Source of the DNA: Acanthacorydalis orientalis
Lineage: Eukaryota; Arthropoda; Insecta; Megaloptera; Corydalidae
Direction: 5' to 3'
Length of the DNA: 64,000 nucleotides
Assembly (NCBI GenBank): GCA_034766995.1
Contig: CM068315.1
Location: forward strand, 3,802,736-3,866,735
The notes under the pieces were generated by a model that ran no database searches, had not been told where the DNA came from, and saw only the letters and a program-made list of their open reading frames with translations. A program made the translations under genes and the position numbers. This document shows, one piece after another, positions 34,446 through 45,504 of this stretch (within the stretch, counting starts at the first letter, position 1; every line of letters starts with the position of its first letter).

Positions 34446-35678
34446 TATAGTTGAAAATTAATACATATGTATTAATTTATTCATTTTATTTGAATGAATC
34501 TTTTACTTAAAACTTTAAATTCAAACAAGTATTTAATTTCAGTCATTTGAATTCTTTCATGCAAAATTAAGTTAAATGTATAAACAAATAACAATATAGA
34601 ACCGAAAAAAAATTCGATACTAGAAAAATAACGGAAGTTGAAGAGGGTGGACACCGCATTCACTGAAACACTCTGTATATAAAATTTCTTTTTAATTCGA
34701 CAGCTTCGTGATTCTTTTCAGACCTGATTCTCTTGAACAAACTGTTGAAGCAACAATTGCAAGAGATTTTATCTATATAAAACTGTACTTTTTTTTATCA
34801 CTTCTATGAACATTCATAAACAAGTACATCTGACTCTAGCGCTTGTCATAATTTTATAAAATATATCATGAATTTTGTTGTTAAATTATAACATTTTATT
34901 TTCATATCATGTGATTGTAAAAATTTCAATAAAGTTCCAAAAGTGTTTCTTAAATTAGTTATTTTTTTTATTGAAGGTAAATTTAATTCGATTAAAGTGT
35001 AGGACGATAGGAGGAATCGATTATAAATCAAATCAATGAACAGTGACACAAACACAACAAGACCTGTTAACATATAGATCATTCGAAACGCTTGGCATTT
35101 GAAATGATCTATTGTGTTGATCGTTCAGATTATGGAGAAACAATTCTTTAACTACCAATTTATTAATCTGGGATCGAAAATGTGTTAGACGAACATAAAT
35201 AATCGTGCTCAATGTCATAACATTTCATAGTCTGAACTTTGTTACGAGTTTTCTAATATGTTGTAAATGTTTTATAATGTAATTTACTGTTTACAATCTG
35301 AAAATTTGTTATTGATTGAATGTCTAATTTTATTTAATTAGTTATTTGATAATTTGATGATTAAATTATTTATTGATTACATTTTACAAGGAAGAATATA
35401 ATAATAACAGAATTGTATTTTTAGGGAAAAAATAAATTTAAAAAATTGTTTTTCCGGAATTATAATTTTGGCACTGTAACTCAATTCAGTTTTACAGAAG
35501 AGTGAATCTTCAAATACCACAAAATGTTTCTTATCCAAATGATTGAGCATTAAGTCATATTAGTTTTGATTTGGCATTGCGTACATTCGATGGCGATGGG
35601 ATCTGCAATCCATTGATGATGATATCATATTTAGAGAGTAAGAACTTTGTAAAATCAAAATGTTTGTTGTGTTTAATT

Positions 35679-35717
<39 letters not shown>

Positions 35718-35985
35718 CATTATACATGTATATATATATATATATACTATAAGTACCCTAAAATCATCAGTATTTTTTAATAAGTAAATTAGATTATTAT
35801 TTTTTATTAGGTAAATTTGATTCAGTTTGACTTAAGTCTCTAGTAAGTGAAGACGTGTGTGTGAAGACGTGATATAGTGTATTGTAAAGAAGATTGGGGA
35901 TTTACTATTTTGAATAAAAAAAGGTTTCTAATATCCCAAAACAAAATGATGGACTGAAAACCTTGAGAAGAACACATAAGTCATT
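34446..35985. other. AT-rich tract with one compound microsatellite
   Basis: Only (TA)n runs at 35682-35715 and 35728-35750 stand out. Minus-strand frames at 34481-34663, 34846-35082 and 35033-35218 lack motifs. ACATTCGATGGCGATG near 35582 resembles the core of repeat R. Confidence 0.55.
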
Positions 35986-35989
35986 GCAT

Positions 35990-36920
35990 GATATTTCAAT
36001 TTCGATCAAGATTTAAGGCAACAACCGCAATAAAAAAAAATCTGATGTCTATGGAGATGTTTTGAAGGTCAAAAAGTGCCATAGTTGATTCAAAAAAAAT
36101 TCCAATGATACTTTTGACTCACTTGATAATGTTTGAAGTGAGCAACCTGCTGAATTCGATAATGATGCGTTAAGATCTCTGATTGAGTTAAGTCCAAGAT
36201 TTATAGTGCAAGAAATAGTTGACACACTTGGGGTCATTTTGTCAACAGTGAAGGCACCTTCATGAAATCAGAAAGGTATTTAGGCAAGGTGTTTGGGTTC
36301 TACATTAATTGTCAAATACAAACAAAGATCATCGATGAACAATTTGCACATCGTTTATTGACTAGGCAATGAAGTGATCAATTTCTTGGTAGAATCGTCA
36401 CTAGTAATGATAAATATGTCCTATACAGCAACTTTAAATGCTCCAGTCAATACATTTCTCCGAATCAACCAGCTACACTGACATTTCAACAGGGTCTGAG
36501 ATTGAAAAAGGTGTTACTATGCGTTTGGTGGGATTGCGCTGGCATAATTAATTTTGGATTTCTAAAACCGGGTGAAACAAGTACCAGTTATTATCAACAC
36601 AATTAGAACGATTACATAACGAATTGTTGAAAAAAAGACCGGCTTTGGTCAACAGAAAACGCATCATACTGGAACATAATAATTTCAGACCCCACACAGC
36701 AAAAACAACCCAAGAAAAAATAAACCAGCTTGACTAGGAAGTTTCACCGCATCTACCATAGTCATCTGATATTGCGCCATCAGATTATCATTTGTTTAGA
36801 TTTATGGAACTTACTACTTTGAAATATCTAAGATAAAATTTATGAAAGAAGAGTAAGATAGGATGACACTGAAAATAGTGTTCAAATTCTTGATTCAAAA
36901 TAAATTAACAAGTAATAAGT
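35990..36920 (+). pseudogene. Mariner transposase pseudogene, family IV
   Basis: Spans most of a mariner transposase in broken frames. In order: VYGDVLKVKKCHS (N-terminal HTH), PAEFDNDALRSLIELSPR, IVQEIVDTLGVILSTVK (second HTH), RIVTSNDKYVLYSN (first catalytic site), LLCVWWDCAGIINFGFLKPG, KKRPALVNRKRIILEHNNFR (second site), SSDIAPSDYHLFRF (third site). Relative to the usual TGDEKW and HDNARPH motifs, the first catalytic Asp is Asn (36416-36418) and the second is Asn (36678-36680). The third Asp (36783-36785) is intact. At least five stops interrupt it. No terminal inverted repeats were found. The minus-strand frame at 36049-36237 is antisense to it and not a gene. Confidence 0.85.
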
Positions 36921-37074
36921 GTTTATTGTACAGAAATCCTTATAGAAGTTAAAAAAAGAACATAATCGTTTAACAAAACATTTCATAGCAATAAATATAT
37001 AAAAATATTATGAAAATGTAAAATTTTAATTGTTAAAATCAGATTTACATTAAAATCACCGCATGTAATGGAGA

Positions 37075-37290
37075 GAAATCGCACGCCGTGCACAGGAAAT
37101 GCTTTTTCGTACTTGCCATAAATCTATGAAACGACTCTCTCGAAGCTTTGGTTTGAAGCCAACATCAACTTGCAATATGATGCGGAAAGACGTGAAAATG
37201 TTTCTTTACAAATCACAAGCGCAACAATCTTTATACGAAAGGGACAGAGTCCTACCAGTCAAATTTTTGGACAGTATTGATGTCTGATAT
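37075..37290 (+). pseudogene. DNA-transposon HTH fragment (copy 2)
   Basis: A 62-codon frame (37099-37287) reads KSMKRLSRSFGLKPTSTCNM, then MRKDVKMFLYKSQAQQSLYE and RDRVLPVKFLDS. This resembles the helix-turn-helix stretch RRLA..LGIS.TSV.RILHKDL...PYKIQ..Q.L...D...R..F found near the N-terminus of DUF4817-type insect transposon proteins. A decayed second copy lies at 6640-6810. No catalytic domain follows; about 170 bp beyond it match 39158-39330 instead. Likely a fragment of an unnamed DNA transposon. Confidence 0.5.
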
Positions 37291-37420
37291 GTTTATTACA
37301 GATTAAATATTATCGAAGATATTGTTACAAGGAATTTTATCGGGAAAGAATATTAAATGTTTTTTTTAGAATTATTAAAAATATAAAAATGTGCAAGGTG
37401 GTATATTTTTCGATGAAAGT
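37257..37420 (+). repeat. Dispersed repeat T, copy 1
   Basis: Matches 39158-39330: GTCAAATTTTTGGACAGTAT, TTGATGTC, TGTTTATTAC, AAATATTATC and AATATTAAATnTTTT in order, ending ATAAAAATnTnCAA and GnTATATTTT. Together with the HTH fragment just upstream it may belong to the same DNA transposon. Confidence 0.6.
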
Positions 37421-37859
37421 AAATATATATTTGCTTTGAAGAAAATTGATAAACAATACCATTTTTTTACAAAGAAATACACTCTATAAGACTTAAACAT
37501 CTAAAAAAATGCTTTCTCATTAAAAGATGACATATTTTATAATCTGTGATTGAAATTTAGACATACCGGTAGACATTTTAAAGTGCTAGTCATACAACTA
37601 CAACTAAGTTTTTTAAGTAGATTAAGAAAGAATACAAAAACTATGATTCAATCTTAAAGTTCTTATAGAATTCTTTTATATTACATATTTTCTGCAGTTT
37701 CTTTATCTTTGAAAGGTATTTTATCAGCAAAATAAATATCATCAACCAAACAATTCCAATCTCACTGATAAATTATTGTGAAGTTGTGTTGCTTTTTCTC
37801 GAGTATCACTGGATTTTTTTCACAACTGCTTCATCTTTTGCTTCATCTTTCAAACAATT
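37421..37859. other. AT-rich spacer
   Basis: No gene recognised. Sequence from about 37690 to 37860 may still be 3' remains of the minus-strand mariner copy that follows but could not be aligned with confidence. Confidence 0.45.
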
Positions 37860-38185
37860 GACGAAATCCTTGTCAAAAAAAATATGGCGGTTTTGAGACG
37901 ATGAAGTCTTCAATGCATTTTCAGGACTATTCCACTGTTTTATCATTTTTTTCATGTTTTATGCATCTCGAAACCTTCTCTCAAAGCTGAAAAAATCATC
38001 CCCGTGGCTTTAACAGCATTTTTTTCAACGGGAATGTGAAAAATGTGCAATGCTTAATATGCTTTTTCGTGTTCATTATTGTTTTGTGAGGTTTTGCTAA
38101 TTGGTCTACCAATATATATAGTGTTCATAAATGTTAGAATTATAATAGATTCACTTAGAGCCATCGAATTAATTTTTACATCTAA
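37860..38185 (-). mobile_element. Mariner family I, deleted copy e
   Basis: The 5' terminus lies at 38161-38185 and reads, on the minus strand, TTAGATGTAAAAATTAATTC, the family I end. Downstream on the minus strand are AACCTCACAAAACAATAATG, HILSIAHF-like coding remains, then QWNSPENALKTSSS and FFDKDFVNC. This last block bears the same 5'-to-3' junction as the copies at 3.3 and 46.4 kb. The 3' terminus was not found. Confidence 0.65.
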
Positions 38186-38190
38186 CTTAA

Positions 38191-38260
38191 AGTGATTCAA
38201 TTTAGGTTTTTACATGGAAATATTAAAAGGGTATGTTGAAGTATTAAAAGATTACTAATT
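38191..38260. mobile_element. Foldback MITE fragment (copy 4)
   Basis: GTGATTCAATTTAGG, then TTACATGGAAATATTAAAAG matches the left arm of the foldback MITE at 2.1, 28.1 and 45.6 kb. A short AAGTATTAAAAG follows instead of the full right arm. It starts six bases from the end of the mariner copy at 37860-38185. Confidence 0.6.
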
Positions 38261-38262
38261 TA

Positions 38263-38303
<41 letters not shown>

Positions 38304-38620
38304 TCAGATTTATTTACAAATATAGATGAATGTACGTACATCAAAGAATTATTATTTTAAACAGTGAACCTTATCCGTAGACAGAATAAAATAATATTGC
38401 GTGTGGTTAGTATTTGGACGGTTGATCACTTGAGAACAACGCGTGACGTTATCTTTCCCCTCGTCACATCAGAATTAAAGAGACTACCATGATTATTAAA
38501 TGGAGCATACTTCCTATTGTAATATTCGATTTGAAAGTAAAACGGAAAATATATTGAGGTTTTATTCAAAAATCAATTGACATACACGTTTGTTCATATT
38601 GTGTTTGAAACAAAACACAG

Positions 38621-38622
<2 letters not shown>

Positions 38623-38671
<49 letters not shown>

Positions 38672-38730
38672 TAATATATATACATATATTATATATATAT
38701 ATATGCTTATATATATATATATATATGTTG

Positions 38731-38771
<41 letters not shown>
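38623..38771. repeat. Compound TA/GA microsatellite
   Basis: About 125 bases of interrupted TA repeats followed by about 20 bases of GA. The overlapping frames YIYIYI...RERERE are translation of this repeat. Confidence 0.95.
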
Positions 38772-38969
38772 TTAATTTTTGAAATGTTTGTATATACGTA
38801 GATTGATATATAACTTTTAAAAATATCAATATATTATTCAAAGAAATAAATGAAAAATACAAAAATTCTAAAGATATTTATAGCTAACTGATTATATCAG
38901 GTAGGAAATAATATTGAAATAACTGAGAACAAAAACTTAAAGCATACTCGTACACTATTTTAAACAACT

Positions 38970-39480
38970 TATTAGAAAAAGTATTAATGGTTAATTAAGA
39001 ACAAAAAAAAGTTATTATATATATATATAAATCGATCCAAATATATATAATATATATATGACCAATTCTCCGGTCGTTTTTTTCTTATGCTTTTCTATAA
39101 GCGCTTAAGCGATTCAATGTAAAATCAGCGGTTAGGAGTGGTACGAATCGAATTTTTGGTCAGTATTGATGTCATATTTGTTTATTACTGGTCAAATATT
39201 ATCCAATATATTGTAACTAGTAATATTGTCGAGGAGCAATATTAAATATTTTATTTTAGTAATGTTTAAAACATAAAAATATACAAAATAATATATTTTG
39301 AAACAACTTTTTAGAAAAATTATTAATGGTTTAGGAATTAATCACAAAAAATATAATTTACTATGCTTATATTTAATACGAATATATATATATATATGAC
39401 CAATTCTCCAGACGTTATTTCCTTATGTTTTTCCATAACCGCTTAAGCGCTTCAATGGAAAATCTGCGATTCAGAGTCTA
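38970..39480 (+). repeat. Tandem duplication, ~335-bp period
   Basis: Unit 1 (from about 38972) and unit 2 (from about 39309) share TTAGAAAAAnTATTAATGG. After a (TA)n tract, both also share ATATATGACCAATTCTCC, CCTTATGyTTTTC, CGCTTAAGCG and TTCAATGnAAAATC. Repeat T copy 2 sits between the two shared blocks. Confidence 0.7.
39158..39330 (+). repeat. Dispersed repeat T, copy 2
   Basis: Same-orientation match to 37257-37420, about 1.9 kb away, beginning TTTTTGGTCAGTATTGATG. Confidence 0.6.
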
Positions 39481-39494
39481 TTCACAGGGAATAA

Positions 39495-39840
39495 CACCTT
39501 TATGGACAAGTCGGTCAATATGGACACTGTTTGCCGTGGACAAAGTGTTAAATATCGATTCTATATAGTAGTTCCTAGAGGTTTACGAGAAGGTATTAGA
39601 GAGAAATATTCGAAGATTAGCATATCCAAAACTAACTCCTATACCATGACAATACACTTGTACACAAGCTTCTATGGAAGAAATACAGGAAAAATCGCAA
39701 GGTGCCTTAAATAAGGTCTTAACATATAAGTACAAGAAAAGGTTCCAAGAATAGAAGAAGCGTTTGTACAAGCGCATTGCATCTCAAAGAGAAAACATTG
39801 AGGAGTACCAATATTGAGATGTTGACGTTTTATAATAAAA
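39495..39840 (+). pseudogene. Mariner-like transposase, 3' end
   Basis: From about 39672 a broken frame reads SMEEIQEKSQGALNKVLTYK, then YKKRFQE, stop, KKRLYKRIASQRENIEEYQ and a stop near 39825. Insect mariner-like transposases often end with I.E.S..AL..V....F...F..WKKRW..CI.S.G.YFEGD, and this fits well. The overlapping frames at 39502-39714 (plus) and 39583-39777 (minus) are shadows. Only the last 50 or so residues are recognisable. Confidence 0.55.
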
Positions 39841-39875
39841 ATTTTGGTGTCTTTTGTGAATTTTTGTATCTTATT

Positions 39876-39884
39876 TTGTATATA

Positions 39885-39919
<35 letters not shown>

Positions 39920-40055
39920 AGTACATATATATATATATATATAAAACTTATAAACATCACGAATTTCGAATGAGTAAAAGACAAATTGCCAATTTATTAT
40001 AGTTGATTAGTTTCGAAAAGAATCTCTGCTAACTGTCTTTATATCATTTGTGCTA

Positions 40056-40128
<73 letters not shown>

Positions 40129-40130
40129 AA
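39876..40130. repeat. Two (TA)n tracts
   Basis: TA runs at 39876-39943 (interrupted) and 40056-40117, the second followed by GTATGTATGTATA. The 110 bases between are featureless. Confidence 0.9.
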
Positions 40131-40264
40131 AGTTAAAACGCGATAAGTTAATATTCAGTTACAGATTTTTTGTCGAATAAATGGTCTGTTTTGAAAAAAA
40201 AACCTCTTAAAAAAATTAGTTTAGTGCTATTTATTTATCAACAGCAGTCAGTGATCCAAATTAA

Positions 40265-40706
40265 CCCCTCGACATTCGAATTAATTGAAATTCGATATGA
40301 CCAAAAATACTATTTCTTTTTCAGCTTAAAATTTGTGTAAGCTTAATAAAGAAATGCATATTTATACATTGTTAATATAATAATTCAATACGAATAACCA
40401 AAATTAATAAGGAATAATTAAATAACCAATTAAACAATAATTCAATAGTCCTGTAGAGAATGAAACTTTTTGAAACATTCTGATAAATGTAGAGGTACTT
40501 GACATTTTTTACAACGCCATGCCATTTTGCTTCTTATATTATTTGACATCTCTTTGCAGGATGTTGCTTTTTACCAGTGGAAGGTATATGTTTTGGAAAA
40601 TGTACCTTCACTAGAATAGCCCATTTGGCTTTTACTGTCACTTTCGTACAAATTCAAAACAGTCTTGATGCAAGATTCGTTTCTATGGTTCACACTTTGA
40701 CACTGA

Positions 40707-40750
<44 letters not shown>

Positions 40751-41292
40751 TATATATTTCTAATATTTGCTTTGTAGCTGTACTAAAGTGAATTAAATCT
40801 GTGTGGGTCTCAGAGACGTTAATGTTTACATTGGCATAAGAAGCACCTGATGTGTCAGAGACGTCTTTGTATATGAAGAGGTTAATAATTTTCAGAAGTG
40901 AAATATTAAAAAATGTTCGTACTTTCATCCTTTAAAGGTACCAACACTGCATGGAAACAAATAGATAAATTGTAACATTTTAAATTGATTGCAGAGCGTT
41001 GCTTTTTACCAGTGGAAGATATGTGTTCATGAAAATGAACCTTCACTCGAATAGCCCATTTGACTACCACTGTCATTTTCGTATAAATTCGAAACAGACA
41101 TGTTGCAAGGTTCGTTTCTATCGTCCATACTTTAACACTGAATACATATATATATATACAATTATTTATTTCTTTATTTGCTTTGTAGCTGCACTAAAGT
41201 GAATTAAATCTGCGTACGTTTCAGAAACGTTCATGTTTACAATGGTAATCGAAACACATGACGTATCACAGACGTCTTTGTATGGCAAGGGG
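40265..41292 (-). mobile_element. piggyBac relic with internal duplication
   Basis: TTAA lies at 40261-40264 and 41293-41296. The ends are CCCCTCGACATTCG on the left and CCCCTTGCCATACAAAG on the right (reverse-complemented), agreeing at 9 of the first 11 bases. Minus-strand coding remains of a piggyBac transposase C-terminus lie near the left end. The right part is duplicated: 40560-40885 and 40995-41296 both run from the linker-coding region to the TTAA end. Each unit therefore carries its own terminal repeat, CCTCTTCATATAC in the inner one. The (TA)n at 40711-40749 is expanded in only one unit. Confidence 0.65.
40442..40690 (-). pseudogene. piggyBac transposase C-terminus fragment
   Basis: On the minus strand from about 40640 down, one frame reads WAILVKVHFPKHIPSTGKKQ, then HPAKRCQ. 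A one-base shift follows, then RSKMAWRCKKCQVPLHLSE, then CFKKFHSLQDY and a stop at 40442. This is the HF..IP.T.KK..P.+RC linker and the terminal CxxC...CF..YH zinc-binding domain of piggyBac transposases. Part of the first pair of cysteines is lost around the frameshift. The second copy of the linker at about 41020-41060 reads HFHEHISSTGKKQRS and then ends. Plus-strand frames at 40577-40777 and 40999-41202 are antisense and not genes. Confidence 0.75.
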
Positions 41293-41385
41293 TTAATAAT
41301 TTTCAGAAGCGAGACGTTACGAAAGGTTCGTCGTTTAATCGTTTAAATGTACCAACATTGTATGGAAACAAATAGAGAAAATATA
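40555..41385. repeat. Tandem duplication, ~430-bp period
   Basis: Shared blocks in both units: GTTGCTTTTTACCAGTGGAA, ACCTTCACT, GAATAGCCCATTTG, TTTGCTTTGTAGCTG, ACTAAAGTGAATTAAATCTG, CAGACGTCTTTGTAT-like and GGTTAATAATTTTCAGAAG. Both end with TATGGAAACAAATAGA-type sequence. The duplication extends past the piggyBac end into flanking DNA, so it happened after insertion. Confidence 0.8.
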
Positions 41386-41387
41386 AA

Positions 41388-41491
41388 GAATATAAAGTAA
41401 TATTTTGGGATATAACTTAAATATTAAAATCAAATTTAATAATTAAACACTGAATCAATTAATCATCAAAAATGTATATAGTTTTGAGAAA

Positions 41492-41530
<39 letters not shown>

Positions 41531-41905
41531 TATTATTTATTTTATTTTAGTGTAAACTTTAAGATCAAGCTATTTGATTATATGATTATAATATTTAATA
41601 CTAATTATATATTAGAATCAAAAATACATAAATAAATATAAGGTAATATTTTCGGGAAATAACTTAAATAGTAATGTCAAAATTTATAAATAAACACATA
41701 ATCTATTAAGCATCAAAGATGTATATAGATTTAATAAAATGTATCTCTCTTTCTCTCTCTCTCTCTCTATATATATATACATAGATAGATAAATATATTG
41801 ATATATGTTTATTATTTATTTTATTTTAGTGTAGAGTTTAAGATCAATCCATTTAATTATATGATTCTAATATTTAATACTAATTATATATTAGAATCAA
41901 AACTA
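41388..41905. repeat. Tandem duplication, ~260-bp period
   Basis: Units at about 41388-41633 and 41634-41905 share GGTAATATTTT, ATAACTTAAATA, ATGTTTATTATTTATTTTAT, TTTAGTGTA and TAATATTTAATACTAATTAT, then ATATTAGAATCAAAA. Each has a microsatellite at the same place: TA in unit 1 (41495-41527), CT then TA in unit 2 (41743-41779). It directly follows the previous duplication. Confidence 0.75.
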
Positions 41906-42321
41906 CATAATTACCCTGTTTATAATGGGCCAGTTCAATTTTTTTAACGCATGAAACTAATATAATTTATGATATTTTGAGAACGAAACAGTTAGAACAC
42001 GCTGAAAATAAAAATATGGCTAGTAGTACAAATATGAAGATAAAATGTTGTTGAATAAAATATACAGATAAATTCTCTTTATAGTTTGTGTAAATATATA
42101 GAAATAGAGTTTAGTTTTGCTATGAAAAAAACATTCTACTACGTCGCACTTAATCATTTTGAGTATTTTTTTTGTGTGGCATATTCATTTTTTTGTATTA
42201 AGAAGTGCGAACAGTTTGTATTTAATTTGTTTTGATTACATTGTCGTGATGCATATTTGTATTAAAAGAATGTGAAGTTAATAGTAAGGGAAACGTATTT
42301 TTAAAACAATATAATAAACCG

Positions 42322-42370
<49 letters not shown>

Positions 42371-42590
42371 CAAAAACAATTTGAAAAACTTGAACGATAA
42401 GTGAAACTAACTTCCCTATCGGTTCGAAAAGTATATAATATTGACGTTGCAGACCGAAGAAAGTTCGATATCACATATATGAATTGATATCGTTGATGTG
42501 AGTGAAATGTGATAAAAATTCCGATATTTTTCTACCATTTCGAACGAAAAGTTAAATGAAATGTAGTGTATCGAAAATGTGAATATTTAA
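41906..42590. other. AT-rich tract with (TA)n run
   Basis: Contains (TA)n at 42325-42365. CG frequency begins to rise after about 42390, leading into the island that follows. No gene was found. Confidence 0.5.
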
Positions 42591-43684
42591 TTGTATTCAA
42601 TTCGAGCGACTGTTAATAAATATAACGGAACGTAGCGACCTCATTAATAGTTGAAGAGATGTTTAGTGATTCTCTGAAGAGCTGTTTAGGATCACGCCCC
42701 GTTCTTTAAGAACCGTTGCGAAGGAAGTGTCGACTAGAAGTCGAAGCGTATTCGTTCTGATGAGCTTCCACTATTATAGCTATCAGCTAACAGTTAGTCG
42801 GCGGGAGTTGAAAGTTTGTGAAAATCGTGAAAGACAGCGAACCGAGTCCCAGAACAGTAGAGGAACAGAGCGTATAAATGTATATGTGTGTATATACTCA
42901 CGTATGCATGTATGTGTGTATGTACGTTGTTGTCGTAGATTGTTAGATTGTTAAGTTCTAGAGCACATAATAATACATACATACACACGCTGCGCCATAG
43001 ACGCTTTAAGTTTTTTTAATGACAGTCCCGTCGAGTAAATAAAAAGATATTCGATAAGGGAAAAAATGTGTTTTCGCCCGAGCGCTAAGAAAATGTGAAA
43101 TTGCGTCATCGTCTCGGCGAAGATAATATCAGGCGGGTAACGGGGGGGGCAGAGGTCGGGTCCGCGGTCGCGCGACAAGGACGAACTTAACGAGATTCAA
43201 ATGCGAGCGACCGAGCGCGGCGTAATTTTCATTAAGGGTGGAAAAGACGGAATGAAATTACATACCCTCATCACAGGGGGGACAATGACATCGGCATCGC
43301 GACGCGATCGCGTGCGAGCGAGACGCGCGACGCCGTAATGAGTGCGACAGGGAGGCGAGATCCGCGACCGTGTACGCTAGACAGGGAGATACTTATGCAA
43401 GTTAATTAATGTTGGAACTGTAATGAGTCGATGTGCGCGTGCGCGCCACCCTCATGTAGTTTGCGCTTCACGGCAGGGGTTGCGGCGACGGCAAAAGACT
43501 GTATGTGGCGGACGGGCGGGATGGCGGGCGGACGACAGTGGTGTGGGGTTTCTGCGGGGTGGTCGGCGGTGCGAGAGGGAGGGTAGTCATCAACGCCAAC
43601 CCGGATTACAAGTACAGTCAAGAACATAAAACCAGCTGTAACAAGCGTTCTTGCCAGACGGTCGGGGTTGTACATGTATGTGTG

Positions 43685-43718
<34 letters not shown>

Positions 43719-43920
43719 AATGTGGGACGATGCAGGCAGGGTGGAGAGAGCTCGGGGATATTAAAACGAATATTTTTGTCAATATACGGCGCGCTATCCC
43801 GGCTCGTGACGCGCTTAATGAAAGCTCGGGCGACGCGAGGTCGTCTACAAGAAAGCACAGAACCTAATAGTCGAGCTGTGACGAGCTTTTTAAAGCTGAC
43901 TTTTCAAGTATGTTACACCT
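42590..43920. promoter_or_regulatory. Large CpG-rich island, candidate regulatory DNA
   Basis: This is the GC-richest part of the window, with dense CG dinucleotides (for example TCCGCGGTCGCGCGACAAGG, GACGCGATCGCGTGCGAGCG and GCGTGCGCGCCACC). It also holds a run of TAAT/ATTA cores within about 220 bases: GGCGTAATTTTCATTAAG near 43220, GAAATTACAT near 43255, CCGTAATGAG near 43333 and AAGTTAATTAATG near 43398. ACTTATGCAAG beside the last resembles an octamer-type site. Near 42788, CTAACAGTTAGTCGGCGG resembles an arthropod initiator followed by 5' UTR-like sequence. Overlapping open frames on both strands (42727-42954, 43406-43858, 43423-43629, 43505-43867) reflect low stop density, not conserved protein. 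A promoter or developmental enhancer is the best reading, by inference. Confidence 0.5.
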
Positions 43921-43964
43921 AACACACGCACAGACATGCACATATTCATCCACAGGCACGCAAA

Positions 43965-43966
<2 letters not shown>

Positions 43967-44034
<68 letters not shown>
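43967..44034. repeat. (TA)n microsatellite
   Basis: Uninterrupted TA run of about 66 bases at the edge of the CpG-rich island. Confidence 0.95.
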
Positions 44035-44036
<2 letters not shown>

Positions 44037-44270
44037 AATAAATAACCCGACCTAACACTAACACCTGCTAGTAATTTGTCTCGGGGGTATAACAACTATT
44101 TCTTTATAACTATACATGTAATAGATTTATATTCGATTTAGTAATTTAATATGTAAATTATGCAGTGTATGAAAAAAGGAATTCTTATAGCACAATATTT
44201 GATTATATTTATATAAAGTCCGTAAAACATTTATAGCGTCATCAAAAAAGCAATTCGGTTCCTAAAATTA

Positions 44271-44272
<2 letters not shown>

Positions 44273-44328
<56 letters not shown>
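44273..44328. repeat. (TA)n microsatellite
   Basis: TA run of about 55 bases. Confidence 0.95.
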
Positions 44329-44329
<1 letters not shown>

Positions 44330-44489
44330 CTATAGAGAGTGATAGGTCAGTTCATCTTTCATTGATTTTTCTAACGTGCTGTGGTGTTCTTTGATATAAA
44401 ATAAATAACGTATGAGGAATTCCATTGACGTAAAATTATTTTATAAGACATCATATGAAATTTAAACGGACAGTGCGTTTCTTTACAGA

Positions 44490-44721
44490 AATATATATAT
44501 ATTTGTTGTTTTGATATTTTGTTTCAAAATGTTACACATTTCGTTCTGCTTGACCAAATTTTTTTTCATTGAAGAAATTTTATGTTATAAACGATGTTCC
44601 ACAATCCAATAATTTGCTTTTGGATTTGTTCTCGTATAATCTAGTATAATGGTCATGAAGGATTAAATTTTAATTTTTAAAAGAGAAAGATTTAATAACT
44701 TACATTCTTCTAAACTTAAAT

Positions 44722-44753
<32 letters not shown>

Positions 44754-44970
44754 AGTGTGAGTGCATACTAATGAATAAATTTTCCCTTAATACTACACAG
44801 ATTCATGTTTTGATCTGTTTTCAACATTTCGTATTTGTTTTCTTCGTCTATTTCTACCAATACTAAAATAGTATGAATGTTTATCCTAAATTCATAAATA
44901 CTTTTTTCAACCTTATTGAAATACTTAACATATATAGAAAACATAAGAATTATAGAGATATTCATACAAC

Positions 44971-45025
<55 letters not shown>

Positions 45026-45227
45026 TTGTATGTATACTAGTGAATAAATATTCATATAATAGTACACAGTTCCATGTTTCGATCTTCTTTCAACATTCGG
45101 TATTTGTTTTCTTCATCTATTTCTACCAAAACAAAAATATTTATCCTGAATTCTTATATATTTTTCTTCAACTGTTTGAAACATTTAGGATATAGATAAC
45201 ATAAAAATTATAGAGATATACATACAT

Positions 45228-45275
<48 letters not shown>

Positions 45276-45504
45276 TATTTGCTCTTTTGATATTTTGTTT
45301 TAAAATTTTAAACATTTCGTCCTGTTTGAGCAATTTTTTTCATTGATGAAACTTAGTATATTATAAATGATGTATCAGTGACAATCTAACAATTTTCTAT
45401 TGGGTTTGTTGTCGTATAATCTTCTATAATATTCAAGAAGACAAAGATTTAATTTTAATTTTTAACAGAGAATGATTTATTAATTTAATTGTTCTAAACT
45501 TATC

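Noticed and set aside
38577..38801. Frames rich in [12 protein letters not shown] or RERERE
   Set aside because: They are translations of (TA)n, (CA)n or (GA)n microsatellites. The same applies at 8863-9240, 11912-12109, 22349-22540, 25681-26125, 43864-44064, 47127-47396, 47835-48155, 51407-51649 and 57640-57972.
43406..43867. Overlapping frames of 68 to 150 codons on both strands in the 43-kb CpG island
   Set aside because: Stops are rare because the DNA is GC-rich. No domain, no consistent start or splice context, and part of the sequence is microsatellite.
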